Shown piece by piece: positions 16,877 to 25,379 of a DNA stretch of 64,000 nucleotides. The translations under genes were made by a program, and so were the position numbers. The notes under the pieces are model-generated. The model searched no databases. It worked only from the letters and a program-made list of their open reading frames with translations, and was not told the origin of the DNA. The stretch's first letter is position 1, and each line of letters opens with the position of its first letter. The stretch lies in contig JAIETZ010000001.1 in the NCBI GenBank assembly GCA_019744775.1, forward strand, positions 1-64,000, written 5' to 3'. Source of the stretch: Candidatus Obscuribacterales bacterium (lineage in GTDB: Bacteria > Cyanobacteriota > Vampirovibrionia > Obscuribacterales > Obscuribacteraceae).

Positions 16877-18466
16877 TCAGACCTTTTCCGTCGGCAGTTT
16901 CTCAAGTGCTGCTTCCGGAAGATGGTGTTGGCGATAACCATAGGCAAAATAAATTGCCATGCCGGCAGCCAACCAGCCAAAAAATCGCAACCATGTAATA
17001 ACCGGCAAGCTAAGCATTAAGACAAAACAAAATAGTATTCCCAGAATTGGAACAACGGGAACAAAAGGACAAGAGAAGGGACGATGGCGTGCGCTGTCTG
17101 TTTTACGCAATACAAGCACTCCGCCACAGACAATAATGAACGCAGCCAGCGTGCCTATATTGGTCAATTCGGCAGCTTGTCCAATGTCCATAAATAAAGC
17201 TGTAACACCTACAAAAACGCCCGTCAAAATAGTCGGCACAAATGGCGTGCGAAAACGCGGGTGCAATTTGCCGAACATTTTAGGTAAAAGCCTATCGCGA
17301 GCCATTGCCATAAAAATTCTTGGCTGACCAAGTTGAAAAACAAGAAGCACCGATGTCATACCGGCAAGCGCACCCAGGGCAACAACCATTTCCGCCCAGG
17401 GTTGTCCACTCTGTGCAAGAGCTGTCGCCACGGGAGCTGCGTCGTTAGCATATCTTTGGTAAGGCATGATGCCGGTTAAAACAAGCGAAACGGCAGCATA
17501 CAAAATGGTGCATATGAACAAACTGCCAAGCATGCCAATGGGCATATCGCGCTGTGGATTTTTGGTTTCTTCAGCGGTGGAACTTACAGCATCAAATCCG
17601 ATGAAGCTAAAAAATACAATGGCCGCTCCACCCATAACGCCGGCTAAGCCACCTGGAGCAAATGGCACCCAGTTAACAGGTTTTACAAATCCTGCGCCAT
17701 AGCCTACGAAAAATAGCACTATGCCGACTTTTATGATTACAGCAAGTGTATTTACCCAGGCGCTTTCTTTTATTCCCACTACTAGAAGCCATGTGATAAA
17801 TGCCACGATGGCAAATGCCGGCACGTTAATGGCAATTTGATGCCCGAATAAATTCGGCAAATCAAGACTGGAGTAAAGACTTTGTTGATGCGGCTGATTT
17901 GCCATCTGCGCAATCCGCGTCATTGCAGTTGTCGTATCAGTTGTCAGCCATAACGGCAATTTAAGTCCTGTAAAAGCGTTGAAAAAATGCAAGAAATAGT
18001 CCGACCAAGAAACAGCGACAGCAATATTGCCAACCGCATATTCCAGTATCAAATCCCAACCGATAACCCATGCCACCACTTGTCCAAGTGCAGCATAAGC
18101 AAATGTATAAGCTGATCCTGAGACAGGGATAGTGGATGCCAGTTCGGCATAACACAAAGCAGCAAAACCGCAGGCAATTGCCGCCAGGATAAATGAAATT
18201 ACAATGGCAGGTCCGGCAGCAGCACGGCCCATATCCGAACCGAGAATAAAGTTCATGATTGGTGTGGATAGCCAATCATGAGTTTGCCCCACGCTTCCTG
18301 CAGCAGCAGTACCAGTAAGAGCAAAAATTCCGGAGCCTATTGTGGCACCGACACCAAAAGCGATCAGATCAAAAACCGACAAAGTCTTTTTCATCATCCG
18401 CTCGGGATGATAGGCCTCGTCAATGAGCGTTTGAGTATTTTTGGTGGCAAATAAGCGCTTGACCAT
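16877..18466 (-). CDS. APC-superfamily amino acid permease
   Basis: 529-residue inner-membrane transporter of the cationic amino acid transporter (CAT/YfnA-like) branch. About 12-14 hydrophobic helices are visible. TM1 has the broken-helix substrate loop GVGATIGSGIFALTG, and the family block FFSFIGFDAVSSTAEETKNPQRDMPIG lies near residue 270. The N-terminus has the short cytosolic lead TLIDEAYHPERMMKKTLSVFDLIAFG. The loop after TM1 is longer than usual (QTHDWLSTPIMNFILGSD). Substrate likely a basic or neutral amino acid, but not determinable. AGGAT lies before the ATG. Confidence 0.9.
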   Translation of the reverse strand: MVKRLFATKNTQTLIDEAYHPERMMKKTLSVFDLIAFGVGATIGSGIFALTGTAAAGSVGQTHDWLSTPIMNFILGSDMGRAAAGPAIVISFILAAIACGFAALCYAELASTIPVSGSAYTFAYAALGQVVAWVIGWDLILEYAVGNIAVAVSWSDYFLHFFNAFTGLKLPLWLTTDTTTAMTRIAQMANQPHQQSLYSSLDLPNLFGHQIAINVPAFAIVAFITWLLVVGIKESAWVNTLAVIIKVGIVLFFVGYGAGFVKPVNWVPFAPGGLAGVMGGAAIVFFSFIGFDAVSSTAEETKNPQRDMPIGMLGSLFICTILYAAVSLVLTGIMPYQRYANDAAPVATALAQSGQPWAEMVVALGALAGMTSVLLVFQLGQPRIFMAMARDRLLPKMFGKLHPRFRTPFVPTILTGVFVGVTALFMDIGQAAELTNIGTLAAFIIVCGGVLVLRKTDSARHRPFSCPFVPVVPILGILFCFVLMLSLPVITWLRFFGWLAAGMAIYFAYGYRQHHLPEAALEKLPTEKV

Positions 18467-18577
18467 CGCTAAATCCTAACACCAAGTGACCTTTCTATCC
18501 GGTGATTTACTTTATTTGCTACAATCAGCCTCTAAATAACCGATCAGTAGAGTTACTACAACAAATTGAGGGCACGC

Positions 18578-19450
18578 ATGAAAACTTGTTCACCAACTTA
18601 CTTACCGACAAGCTTGCGCAATCTCCTCCTTAGCAACAGCCTCCTGATTACTATAGGCTTTGCTTCTCAAGTACAGGCACAAGTGCCTTTGCCCGGTGGA
18701 TTCGGTGAACAAAACAACTCCGCTCAAGTTCAAACTCAACAAGTTCAGCAGCCCAAAGTGACAGCGCCTATACCAGGCAATATGCCAATCCAAAATCCAC
18801 AGAGTGCATATCAACAATTGCCTCTCAACCATCTTGATGCGCAAGCAAGAATTGAAAGTTTGAAACAGACAATTGCTACAGCGCGTCCAACAAAAGATTT
18901 GCAGGAAAGTGTTTATCAACTTTGTGAGTGGCTAACGGATATGGCAAATGCTCACTACAAGCTTTCATCAGTTTTCGCCAAGCATGAAGCAACTAAAGCC
19001 CAAGCTGAACTGGAACGCAGACAAGCTACCAAATTCTCGCAATTAAAAAACCAGGCACAACTTTTAAAGGCAGAACTTCTCATTCGCCAAAACCGTTATC
19101 CAGAAGCTCTTTCACCTCTTGTCGATATTGTCTCCAATGAGCCAAGATCAGTTACCGGTCAACAAGCTTACAAGAGACTGCAGCAAATTGGATTCTCCGA
19201 AGAAGTGCAGCTTGAAGAACCAAAAGCAACAGCTTCTGAGAATGCAGTTCAAAGCGCACAGAATCAAAACTCAAACGAGAATAAGGCAAGTGCCACCATT
19301 AGCCGCGCCGGCACTGTATCAGTTGAAGGCTATGTCGGCAGTCCAAATAGCGCAACAAAGCCAAAAACAAGTGTCGTAAACCAGCCGGCAAAAGTGCCCG
19401 TACCTGCACCAAACCAGGCACTGCCTAACCAAATATTGAGCCCTCGCTAG
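18578..19450 (+). CDS. Exported Gln/Pro-rich protein with helical repeats
   Basis: 290 residues. GAGG seven nt before the ATG at 18578 selects this start over an in-frame TTG at 18566. A signal peptide ends near QVQAQ (residue ~35). Residues 40-90 are low-complexity (Q, V, P, N). Residues ~95-215 are helical: LDAQARIESLKQTIATA..., ELERRQATKFSQLKNQAQLLKAELLIRQNRYPEALSPLVDIV; the latter resembles a TPR helix pair. The tail is Ser/Asn/Pro-rich. A TACAAT lies near 18519, about 55 nt upstream of the start. Function unknown. Confidence 0.7.
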   Translation: MKTCSPTYLPTSLRNLLLSNSLLITIGFASQVQAQVPLPGGFGEQNNSAQVQTQQVQQPKVTAPIPGNMPIQNPQSAYQQLPLNHLDAQARIESLKQTIATARPTKDLQESVYQLCEWLTDMANAHYKLSSVFAKHEATKAQAELERRQATKFSQLKNQAQLLKAELLIRQNRYPEALSPLVDIVSNEPRSVTGQQAYKRLQQIGFSEEVQLEEPKATASENAVQSAQNQNSNENKASATISRAGTVSVEGYVGSPNSATKPKTSVVNQPAKVPVPAPNQALPNQILSPR

Positions 19451-19514
19451 ATTAACTTCGTTAGGCTTTTCTCCGCTTCTTCTGTACAATCGTTATAGAT
19501 ATAGGAGATTAAGC

Positions 19515-20156
19515 ATGCGCAATGCCCTGGCAGCTCTATTTATCACTGCTTCTGTAATCACCTGTGCTCAGCCGAGCTTGGCTGATCCATTTAAGCTCGA
19601 AGTGCAAGAACAAGGCTACGTTCAGCAACAGCAAGCGTATCCATCCCCACAAATGGTCAACCCGCCTATGCAGGGCGGCACGTCCTTAAACAGGCAGTCT
19701 CAGCAAGGCGACCTGGACAGCGCACAATCAATGCAACCGATGCGTGCTTCAGCCAGACAAGTTGCATTGCCCAACGACTTTCTAGGTGTCTGGAATGTTT
19801 CAGGACAAAGAACCAAAGTCGAAGCACAACCTGAATTTGCCTCGGCCGCCCAAAATGCCTTTGCACAGTCAACAAATAATTCCTGGCAGATTATAGGCAA
19901 TGCCTCAAGTGGTTATTCGTTAAAGTCAAACACCGGCGCTTCCATGCCCTTAATAGTGGACAAAGTGGAAGGACAAACCGCATTCATCCGTTACCAACAC
20001 CAGGTTGGCGGCACAATGGCTCAGGAAGCTGTGGTTATGCAACTGGTTTCGGGCAACGCGCAATTCAATGGTCTGGAGCGCATTTCCATAGTGAAACAAG
20101 GCATGCCCGAGCCGCGAGCCCGTGTTACCTACAAACTTGTCGGACGCCGTCGTTAG
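19515..20156 (+). CDS. Exported hypothetical protein, 213 aa
   Basis: Signal peptide MRNALAALFITASVITCAQPSLA then a Gln/Pro-rich region to about residue 85. A compact C-terminal domain starts at LPNDFLGVWNVSGQRTKVEAQPEF and ends with VTYKLVGRRR; the pattern (FLGVWNVSG..., YSLKSNTG..., FIRYQHQVGGTMAQE) suggests a lipocalin-like or small beta-barrel ligand-binding fold. GGAG lies before the ATG. The stop overlaps that of the convergent gene by 4 nt. No named family recognised. Confidence 0.7.
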   Translation: MRNALAALFITASVITCAQPSLADPFKLEVQEQGYVQQQQAYPSPQMVNPPMQGGTSLNRQSQQGDLDSAQSMQPMRASARQVALPNDFLGVWNVSGQRTKVEAQPEFASAAQNAFAQSTNNSWQIIGNASSGYSLKSNTGASMPLIVDKVEGQTAFIRYQHQVGGTMAQEAVVMQLVSGNAQFNGLERISIVKQGMPEPRARVTYKLVGRRR

Positions 20157-20590
20157 TTTTCACGCACAAGCGTTTGCTTAATTGAACTCTTCAAATCATC
20201 GTAGGCTGCAGCAAGCTCGCTATGTAGTTGCTCAGCCGTTTTTTGCGCCTTTGCTACCTGTTGATACGTGCTCGATAAAAAACGATCATCGGCTCTACCA
20301 CGGGATTTTGCATAAAATGCATCCGCTTGTTCAACCTGGCGAGTTGCTTTATCCAAAACACGGGCCATCGCTTGGGTTTCCTTGAGGGATTTCAAAAGAT
20401 AAAAGCCTGCCGAATCCGGTCCTCGATTTAAGCCAAATACCATCATTTGAGCCCTGTCCAGCTTCAAAGCGCCGGAGCGGGGATCGTGCTTAGCGACGCC
20501 TGTTGGGGCGGCAAAGACAAAAAAGGTAATAGGGAGCAATAAATTAAAAGCAATTATCAGCCGCGAAAAGCTTAGTTTTGGTGGAGTCAT
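20153..20590 (-). CDS. Small exported coiled-coil protein
   Basis: 145 residues: an N-terminal hydrophobic segment (SRLIIAFNLLLPITFFVFAAP) serving as signal peptide or anchor, then mainly helical sequence (LDKATRQVEQADAFYAKS, TYQQVAKAQKTAEQLHSELAAAYDDLKSSI) with heptad spacing. Divergent from the TPR gene at 20643 with only 52 nt between. Unrecognised family. Confidence 0.6.
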   Translation of the reverse strand: MTPPKLSFSRLIIAFNLLLPITFFVFAAPTGVAKHDPRSGALKLDRAQMMVFGLNRGPDSAGFYLLKSLKETQAMARVLDKATRQVEQADAFYAKSRGRADDRFLSSTYQQVAKAQKTAEQLHSELAAAYDDLKSSIKQTLVREN

Positions 20591-20642
20591 TGTAAGATGG
20601 GTCCTTAGTCTACGGCGTTAATATACGTGGGGCAGCCCGGTT

Positions 20643-21875
20643 ATGCAATCCTCAAGTAACAGCTCAAGTAATAAAACGGTTACAGCAATTCTGTCCCTGG
20701 CATTGAGTTTTGCCTTTTTGAGCCCAAGTCTAGCGCAGTCAAACCAATACAAATTAGCCAAACCGGATGTGTCTTCCGTGTTGCCGGCATTCACTTCCGT
20801 CAATGAACTCATAACCAAAGGCAATGACGCTTATCGCAAAGGCAATCTGGAAGAAGCAATCAACTTGCTTAAGACAGCCGCGCAAAGACAACCAAAAAAT
20901 GTTGCCGTCCACAACAATTTAGCCATGTGCTTGAAGAAGCAAGGTAACCTGGATAAAGCCATTGAAGAATACAAATCAGCTATTGAACTCGATTCAACAA
21001 AAGCAGAATTGTTCAACAATCTTGGCACAGCCTATTTAGCCAAAGGCGACCTGGATTTAGCTCTGCCAAATCTCTATCAAGCTATTCGTCTAAAACCCGA
21101 CTATACAAGTGCTCACTACAATCTTGGTCATTTGCTCTATTACAAAGGCGATTATGCAAGCTCGGTTAATGCTTACCAGGAAGCTTTAAAACTGGATCAA
21201 AATCAAGCTTCAATTCATCGCGATTTAGGCGATGCGCTTAGCGCTCAAGGCAACCAACATGGCGCTGTAATTGAGTTTGAACGCGCTAAGAGTTTAGGTG
21301 ACAATTCAACAGACAATATTCTGAGAATTGCTCGCGCCTTTGAATCCATAGACGAATACAGCAAAGCAGAAGCTGCTCTCAAACAAGCTCTTTTACAGAA
21401 TGCAAATAATGCAGAACTCTTAAGCGAACTGGGCTCTGTTGAATGGAAGCAAGAAAAATATCCACAAGCAAAGACTACCTTGGAAAAGGCACTACAAGCT
21501 GATCCTGGCTATGCGCAAGCGCGCAACAATTTAGCAATTGTGCTTTATGACCTAAATGAATTTCAGCCGGCTATTGCTTTCTGGAAACAAGCACTTTTAT
21601 TGAAACCTGATTTTGCTGAGGTTCACTACAATCTTGGTTGCGCTCTCTACCAATCCGGTTTGTTCAGCCAGGCCGCGGAAGCATTTCAAGAATGCCTGAA
21701 AATGAATCCGAAAAACGTAAATGCTCTTAACAACCTTGGATTATCTTTGCTGAAGCAAGGCAATCGCCAACAGGCAATTGAAAAGTGGCGCGAAGCCAAG
21801 AAACTGTGCCCTGAATGCCCGCTCATTGCAGACAATTTGCAAATTGCTGATGAAGCAACAGGTAAAGACAGATAA
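20643..21875 (+). CDS. Exported TPR-repeat protein
   Basis: 410 residues. Signal peptide at residues ~12-32 (TAILSLALSFAFLSPSLAQ). From residue ~55 to the end there are about ten tetratricopeptide repeats; clear copies include NDAYRKGNLEEAINLLKTAAQRQPKN, NNLGTAYLAKGDLDLALPNL and NNLGLSLLKQGNRQQAIEKW. TPR arrays mediate protein-protein contacts, here in the periplasm or at the outer membrane. No catalytic domain is attached. Confidence 0.88.
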   Translation: MQSSSNSSSNKTVTAILSLALSFAFLSPSLAQSNQYKLAKPDVSSVLPAFTSVNELITKGNDAYRKGNLEEAINLLKTAAQRQPKNVAVHNNLAMCLKKQGNLDKAIEEYKSAIELDSTKAELFNNLGTAYLAKGDLDLALPNLYQAIRLKPDYTSAHYNLGHLLYYKGDYASSVNAYQEALKLDQNQASIHRDLGDALSAQGNQHGAVIEFERAKSLGDNSTDNILRIARAFESIDEYSKAEAALKQALLQNANNAELLSELGSVEWKQEKYPQAKTTLEKALQADPGYAQARNNLAIVLYDLNEFQPAIAFWKQALLLKPDFAEVHYNLGCALYQSGLFSQAAEAFQECLKMNPKNVNALNNLGLSLLKQGNRQQAIEKWREAKKLCPECPLIADNLQIADEATGKDR

Positions 21876-21921
21876 ATCAAGATGCGCTATTATTTGTGCC
21901 GCTTTTCTGGGGAACAAGTCA

Positions 21922-22293
21922 ATGCCCGGACAATTGGAACATTTCAACTTAGATGCCACCCTGGCGATGGTTGGTCAGGCTTTTGCCGCCCTTATCTGCC
22001 ACATTGGCTTTGATGCCGCCTACCATGGACTTATCTTTGCCGCTATCATAGGTATCTCAGGAATCATCATGGGTGCCAGAGGTCTGCGTTTCGGCAAACC
22101 ACTTGTGGCAGTTTGTAAAAAGCTTTCTCTTTTTTGCGTGTTGCTGATAACACCAGGACTTGCCTGTCTGACGATAACCGGGCAACTGCCATCAACTGGC
22201 ACATTCCAGATTTCCAGCGCCGGGTTTATCGCCTTCTGGAGTCTTATCTGCCTGCACTTGTCGGCCGAAGAAATGAATTATCAATGGTTTTAA
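21922..22293 (+). CDS. Small membrane protein, unknown function
   Basis: 123 residues with three to four hydrophobic helices (AMVGQAFAALICHIGFDAAY, GLIFAAIIGISGIIMGARG, LSLFCVLLITPGLACLTITG, SAGFIAFWSLICLHLSA). I choose ATG 21922, after CTGGGGAACAA. The frame extends upstream to 21778 but that would overlap the TPR gene by almost 100 nt. No family recognised; could be an accessory membrane protein of the adjacent kinase gene. Confidence 0.6.
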   Translation: MPGQLEHFNLDATLAMVGQAFAALICHIGFDAAYHGLIFAAIIGISGIIMGARGLRFGKPLVAVCKKLSLFCVLLITPGLACLTITGQLPSTGTFQISSAGFIAFWSLICLHLSAEEMNYQWF

Positions 22294-22330
22294 CTAGATA
22301 ATTAAGCTTGTTAGTTGTGTATAAAGTTGA

Positions 22331-22348
22331 GGGAAGCTAGAGCTTCCC
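22331..22348. repeat. Perfect hairpin GGGAAGCT/AGCTTCCC
   Basis: An 8-bp inverted repeat with a 2-nt centre, 38 nt after the stop at 22293 and 34 nt before the kinase start. No T-run follows, so it may be a weak terminator, an RNA-stability hairpin or an operator. Confidence 0.35.
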
Positions 22349-22381
22349 AACCTGGCTGACATTGGAGCCTGGGCTTTACAC

Positions 22382-24007
22382 ATGGACGAAGGGCAACAAC
22401 TAAAACCACAAGCAGCCGGCGATCCAATTGGACTCAAGCCGGGAGAAATCTTTTGGAACAACTACCGCGTGATAAACATCGTAGGACGTGGTGGAGTTAG
22501 TACTGTTTACAAAGCGGAAAACGTCCAGAGCAAAGAAATAGTCGCCATTAAAGTTTTGCACACGCAAAAGGTGCATGACGAAGAATTAGTTAGACGATTT
22601 GTGCGTGAAGCGCAAAACACAATGCAATTGGACGAGCCTCACGTCGTAAGAATTATCGAATGGGGCATAGACAAGCTCGAGCGCCCTTTCATGATCATGG
22701 AATTTTTGAGCGGTGAAACATTATCCAAGCGCATTGAACGCTCCAGAGGCTTGAGTTTCCACAAAGCTGTGGACATCATGGAACAAGTGTGTTCAGCAAT
22801 TGCTGAAGCTCACGCCAAAGGCATTATTCACAGGGACTTGAAACCGGAAAATATAATGCTTACAGCAGCAGCCGGACGAGATGATTTCGTCAAAGTATTC
22901 GATTTTGGAATTGCTAAGAAAGAACCTAAAGACGATACTGAAGAGGGACAAGTTGCTCTTACAAAATCAGGAGCAATTCTAGGAACTCCGCAGTACATGT
23001 CACCGGAACAACTGCGCGGCAAAAAGGCCGATGCACGTTCCGACATTTATGCTCTGGGCATAATTATGTACGAAATGATTACGGGCAGACCGCCTTTCTA
23101 TTCTAAAAACACAGCCGAAATAGTCGTTGGTCATTTAAATGTCGTACCTGATTCGCCATCTCGCATGCGAATTGACATGGGGATTCCAGAACAACTAAGC
23201 GATGCGGTGCTGCGCGCCTTGTCGAAAAATCCCTGGGAGCGTCCGACGACAGTGCAAGAATTTCGCCAGTCGCTGCAACGAGCAATCGAGCGCTCAGCAC
23301 CAAGGCCAAGTCCTGTTATGACTGAGACTCCAATGTCTCAGGCAATTAGCCGTCAATCTATTCCGCAATCGCCTGTCATGCCGGCACAAATGCCTGGCGA
23401 TCCGGTGCGTCGTGTTTGTCCTAATTGCAAGACTCTTAATACTGGAGCCAATTTCCGTTACTGCTTGAAGTGCGGACAAGATAATATGAATCGCTGGCTG
23501 CCATACAAAGAAAAAGGCGTTGGTAAAGATCATAGTGATCTTGTCAGCAAATTTTTCAACATACGCATCCTGATTCTCGTTCTGCTCTTACTTGTGGTCT
23601 TTCAGGGCTATCAGTTTATTGCCAAGCCGGTTGATTTAAGCGGTAATTACAAAGCAACATTTGATCATCAACTCTTTGCCAACAATAAAGATTTCAGTGA
23701 CGCATTGGCGAAGAAACTCTGTTTTGATAAGGCTGAAGTCGTCTTGAGTCAAGACGAAGATCAATTGGAAGGCGTCATAAGCACCAAGTACGGACAAGGT
23801 GCTCTTAAAGGTTCCGTTACGGTAGTTGATCCGCTCATTGTCGCCTATGAGGCAACTTGCTCCATCAGACGCCCTGAAGGACGACTAGACTTGGAAATAA
23901 AAGGCTCTTTCAATAAGCTTCTTAGAAGCGATCTCTGGCGGCTAAGCGCAAACTTCTTCGGCAGGCAAAAGACAGCAGTTGATACGGTACGAATGGAACT
24001 CGAATAA
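22382..24007 (+). CDS. PknB-like transmembrane Ser/Thr protein kinase with zinc ribbon
   Basis: 541 residues. Cytosolic kinase domain ~28-300: glycine loop GRGGVSTVY (35-43), catalytic lysine VAIKVLH (Lys57), HRDLKPENIM with Asp152, DFG at 174-176, activation segment GTPQYMSPEQ, then DIYALGIIMYEMITGRPPF. All key residues are intact, so it should be active. After a Pro/Ser/Gln linker comes a zinc ribbon CPNCKTLNTG...YCLKC (343-366). One transmembrane helix (~390-410) leads to an extracytoplasmic domain of about 125 residues (SGNYKATFDH...VRMELE) without PASTA motifs. The stop is 1 nt from the next start. Substrates unknown. Confidence 0.93.
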   Translation: MDEGQQLKPQAAGDPIGLKPGEIFWNNYRVINIVGRGGVSTVYKAENVQSKEIVAIKVLHTQKVHDEELVRRFVREAQNTMQLDEPHVVRIIEWGIDKLERPFMIMEFLSGETLSKRIERSRGLSFHKAVDIMEQVCSAIAEAHAKGIIHRDLKPENIMLTAAAGRDDFVKVFDFGIAKKEPKDDTEEGQVALTKSGAILGTPQYMSPEQLRGKKADARSDIYALGIIMYEMITGRPPFYSKNTAEIVVGHLNVVPDSPSRMRIDMGIPEQLSDAVLRALSKNPWERPTTVQEFRQSLQRAIERSAPRPSPVMTETPMSQAISRQSIPQSPVMPAQMPGDPVRRVCPNCKTLNTGANFRYCLKCGQDNMNRWLPYKEKGVGKDHSDLVSKFFNIRILILVLLLLVVFQGYQFIAKPVDLSGNYKATFDHQLFANNKDFSDALAKKLCFDKAEVVLSQDEDQLEGVISTKYGQGALKGSVTVVDPLIVAYEATCSIRRPEGRLDLEIKGSFNKLLRSDLWRLSANFFGRQKTAVDTVRMELE

Positions 24008-24008
24008 A

Positions 24009-24617
24009 ATGAAGTTGCTCTGGTTGGTTTTGACCATTGCTTGTTTTGCAGGCGTCCCCGTTGAGGCGCAGAGTGACGACAACGGGCCGCCAATTGGCAC
24101 TACGTATCCTAACAAAGGCACCTTAGGTCCAAGCTTCTACGGCGGATCAACCTTTTACGGGCGACAATATGTAACACCGTTCGGCACAATAAGCACGCCG
24201 ACACCGTTTGGTTACGGACAAAACTACTACACCGTAAATACACCGAGAGCCAATTACCGCTTCTGGCGGTCACCATCAGGCTATTACTACCCCTGGTATC
24301 ACTATCCGTCAGGCTTTGTGCCACCATACGGGTGGGCTGTGCCGATTTACATTTATCAAGGCAATATGCAGCCTCAAAAGCCGCCTATCTCGCAAATCTT
24401 CACCGACATGAAAACCTTTCTTAAACAATCACAGAATGAAGGAAAGCTCCAAGCATCTGATTATGCCCAGTTGAATAAACGGCTGAATGATCTGCAAAGC
24501 AAAGCCGACTATCTGAAATTCCAGGAAGGCGGAAGCGTATCAGATTCAACCGACGAAGACATACGTACGGACTTAGAGAACTTCTCAAAAGAAGCATCAT
24601 TTCGTCTTAAGAACTAA
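24009..24617 (+). CDS. Exported Tyr/Pro/Gly-rich protein coupled to the kinase
   Basis: 202 residues starting 1 nt after the kinase stop (overlapping ribosome re-initiation is likely). Signal peptide MKLLWLVLTIACFAGVPVEAQ. Residues ~25-125 are rich in Tyr, Pro and Gly (repeats such as TPFGTISTPTPFGYGQNYY, SGYYYPWYHYPSG). The last 75 residues are a charged helix (KTFLKQSQNEGKLQASDYAQLNKRLNDLQSK). Its position suggests it is a ligand, partner or target of the kinase's outer domain, which is an inference. No known family. Confidence 0.7.
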   Translation: MKLLWLVLTIACFAGVPVEAQSDDNGPPIGTTYPNKGTLGPSFYGGSTFYGRQYVTPFGTISTPTPFGYGQNYYTVNTPRANYRFWRSPSGYYYPWYHYPSGFVPPYGWAVPIYIYQGNMQPQKPPISQIFTDMKTFLKQSQNEGKLQASDYAQLNKRLNDLQSKADYLKFQEGGSVSDSTDEDIRTDLENFSKEASFRLKN

Positions 24618-25249
24618 ACGGTAACGCCAAGCTTTTCGGCAATTATTGATTGCAAGTCTTCTTGTACCGCGGACATTGCGCGTCCAGCGTCAATAACACG
24701 CCATCGTTGCGGCTCTGCTTTGGCTAGCGCCAAATAACCATTTCGAACTCTCGTGTGAAAATCTGTTGCTTCGCGCTCAAGTCTATCGTGTCCGCTCGGG
24801 TGCAATCGTGAAAGACCCGCTTCGCTGTCAATGTCAAACAAGATCGTCAATTCAGGCATTAAACCGCCGGTGGCAATTTCATTCAGTTGTCGAATAAGAC
24901 CGAGATCAATATTTCGACCATAGCCCTGATAAGCTAGAGTTGAATCGACATATCTATCACAAAGAACAACAAGTCCCTTCTTCAAGGCAGGTCCAATTAT
25001 TTCTGAAACATGCTGTGCGCGATCTGCTTGATAGAGCAAAAGTTCAGCAACAGGAGAAACATCGCCCTCAGAATGTAAAACGATGCGTCGTATTTGTTTG
25101 CCCAAGGGCGTGCCACCCGGATCGCGGGTAATTATGTATTGGCAATTGACGGAATCCAAATACTTGGAAAGTAATTTCAACTGCGTGGTTTTTCCAGCGC
25201 CGTCAGGTCCTTCGAGGGATATAAAAATTCCGGAGTTCGACTTTACCAT
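24614..25249 (-). CDS. tmk: Thymidylate kinase
   Basis: 211 residues; phosphorylates dTMP to dTDP for DNA synthesis. Walker A GPDGAGKTTQ (residues ~15-24), the DRYVDSTLAYQGYGR motif that binds dTMP, and the PELTILFDIDSEAGLSR strand are all present. The LID region is RLEREATDFHTRVRNGYLALA. Length is typical. Its stop overlaps that of the convergent gene by 4 nt. A TAAAAT box 7 nt before the ATG, with no ribosome-binding site, suggests leaderless expression. Confidence 0.96.
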   Translation of the reverse strand: MVKSNSGIFISLEGPDGAGKTTQLKLLSKYLDSVNCQYIITRDPGGTPLGKQIRRIVLHSEGDVSPVAELLLYQADRAQHVSEIIGPALKKGLVVLCDRYVDSTLAYQGYGRNIDLGLIRQLNEIATGGLMPELTILFDIDSEAGLSRLHPSGHDRLEREATDFHTRVRNGYLALAKAEPQRWRVIDAGRAMSAVQEDLQSIIAEKLGVTV

Positions 25250-25256
25250 CGACGGA

Positions 25257-25262
25257 ATTTTA
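25257..25262 (-). promoter_or_regulatory. -10 box TAAAAT of tmk, likely leaderless
   Basis: Reads TAAAAT on the minus strand and ends 7 nt before the tmk ATG at 25249. No Shine-Dalgarno sequence lies between. Confidence 0.4.
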
Positions 25263-25304
25263 ACAGGATGTGCATGTTATGATCGCTTCAAACTATTTAG
25301 TTTT

Positions 25305-25340
25305 GTCGGCCGACTGACTTTGTTTTTCAAGCAAAGTCAG
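25305..25340. promoter_or_regulatory. Two adjoining palindromes between tmk and the aldehyde dehydrogenase gene
   Basis: GTCGGCCGAC (25305-25314) is a perfect 10-bp palindrome. Directly next to it, CTGACTTTG (25314-25322) and CAAAGTCAG (25332-25340) form a perfect 9-bp inverted repeat with a 9-nt centre. They sit 40-75 nt upstream of the aldehyde dehydrogenase ATG at 25380, so they may be an operator or a 5'-UTR hairpin. Confidence 0.35.
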
Positions 25341-25379
25341 CACCAATCAGGTTTTTAGCAAAGCGGAGAATTTTTCTAT

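Noticed and set aside
21778-21921. Upstream extension of the small membrane protein
   Set aside because: Overlaps the TPR gene by nearly 100 nt and lacks a ribosome-binding site; ATG 21922 has one.
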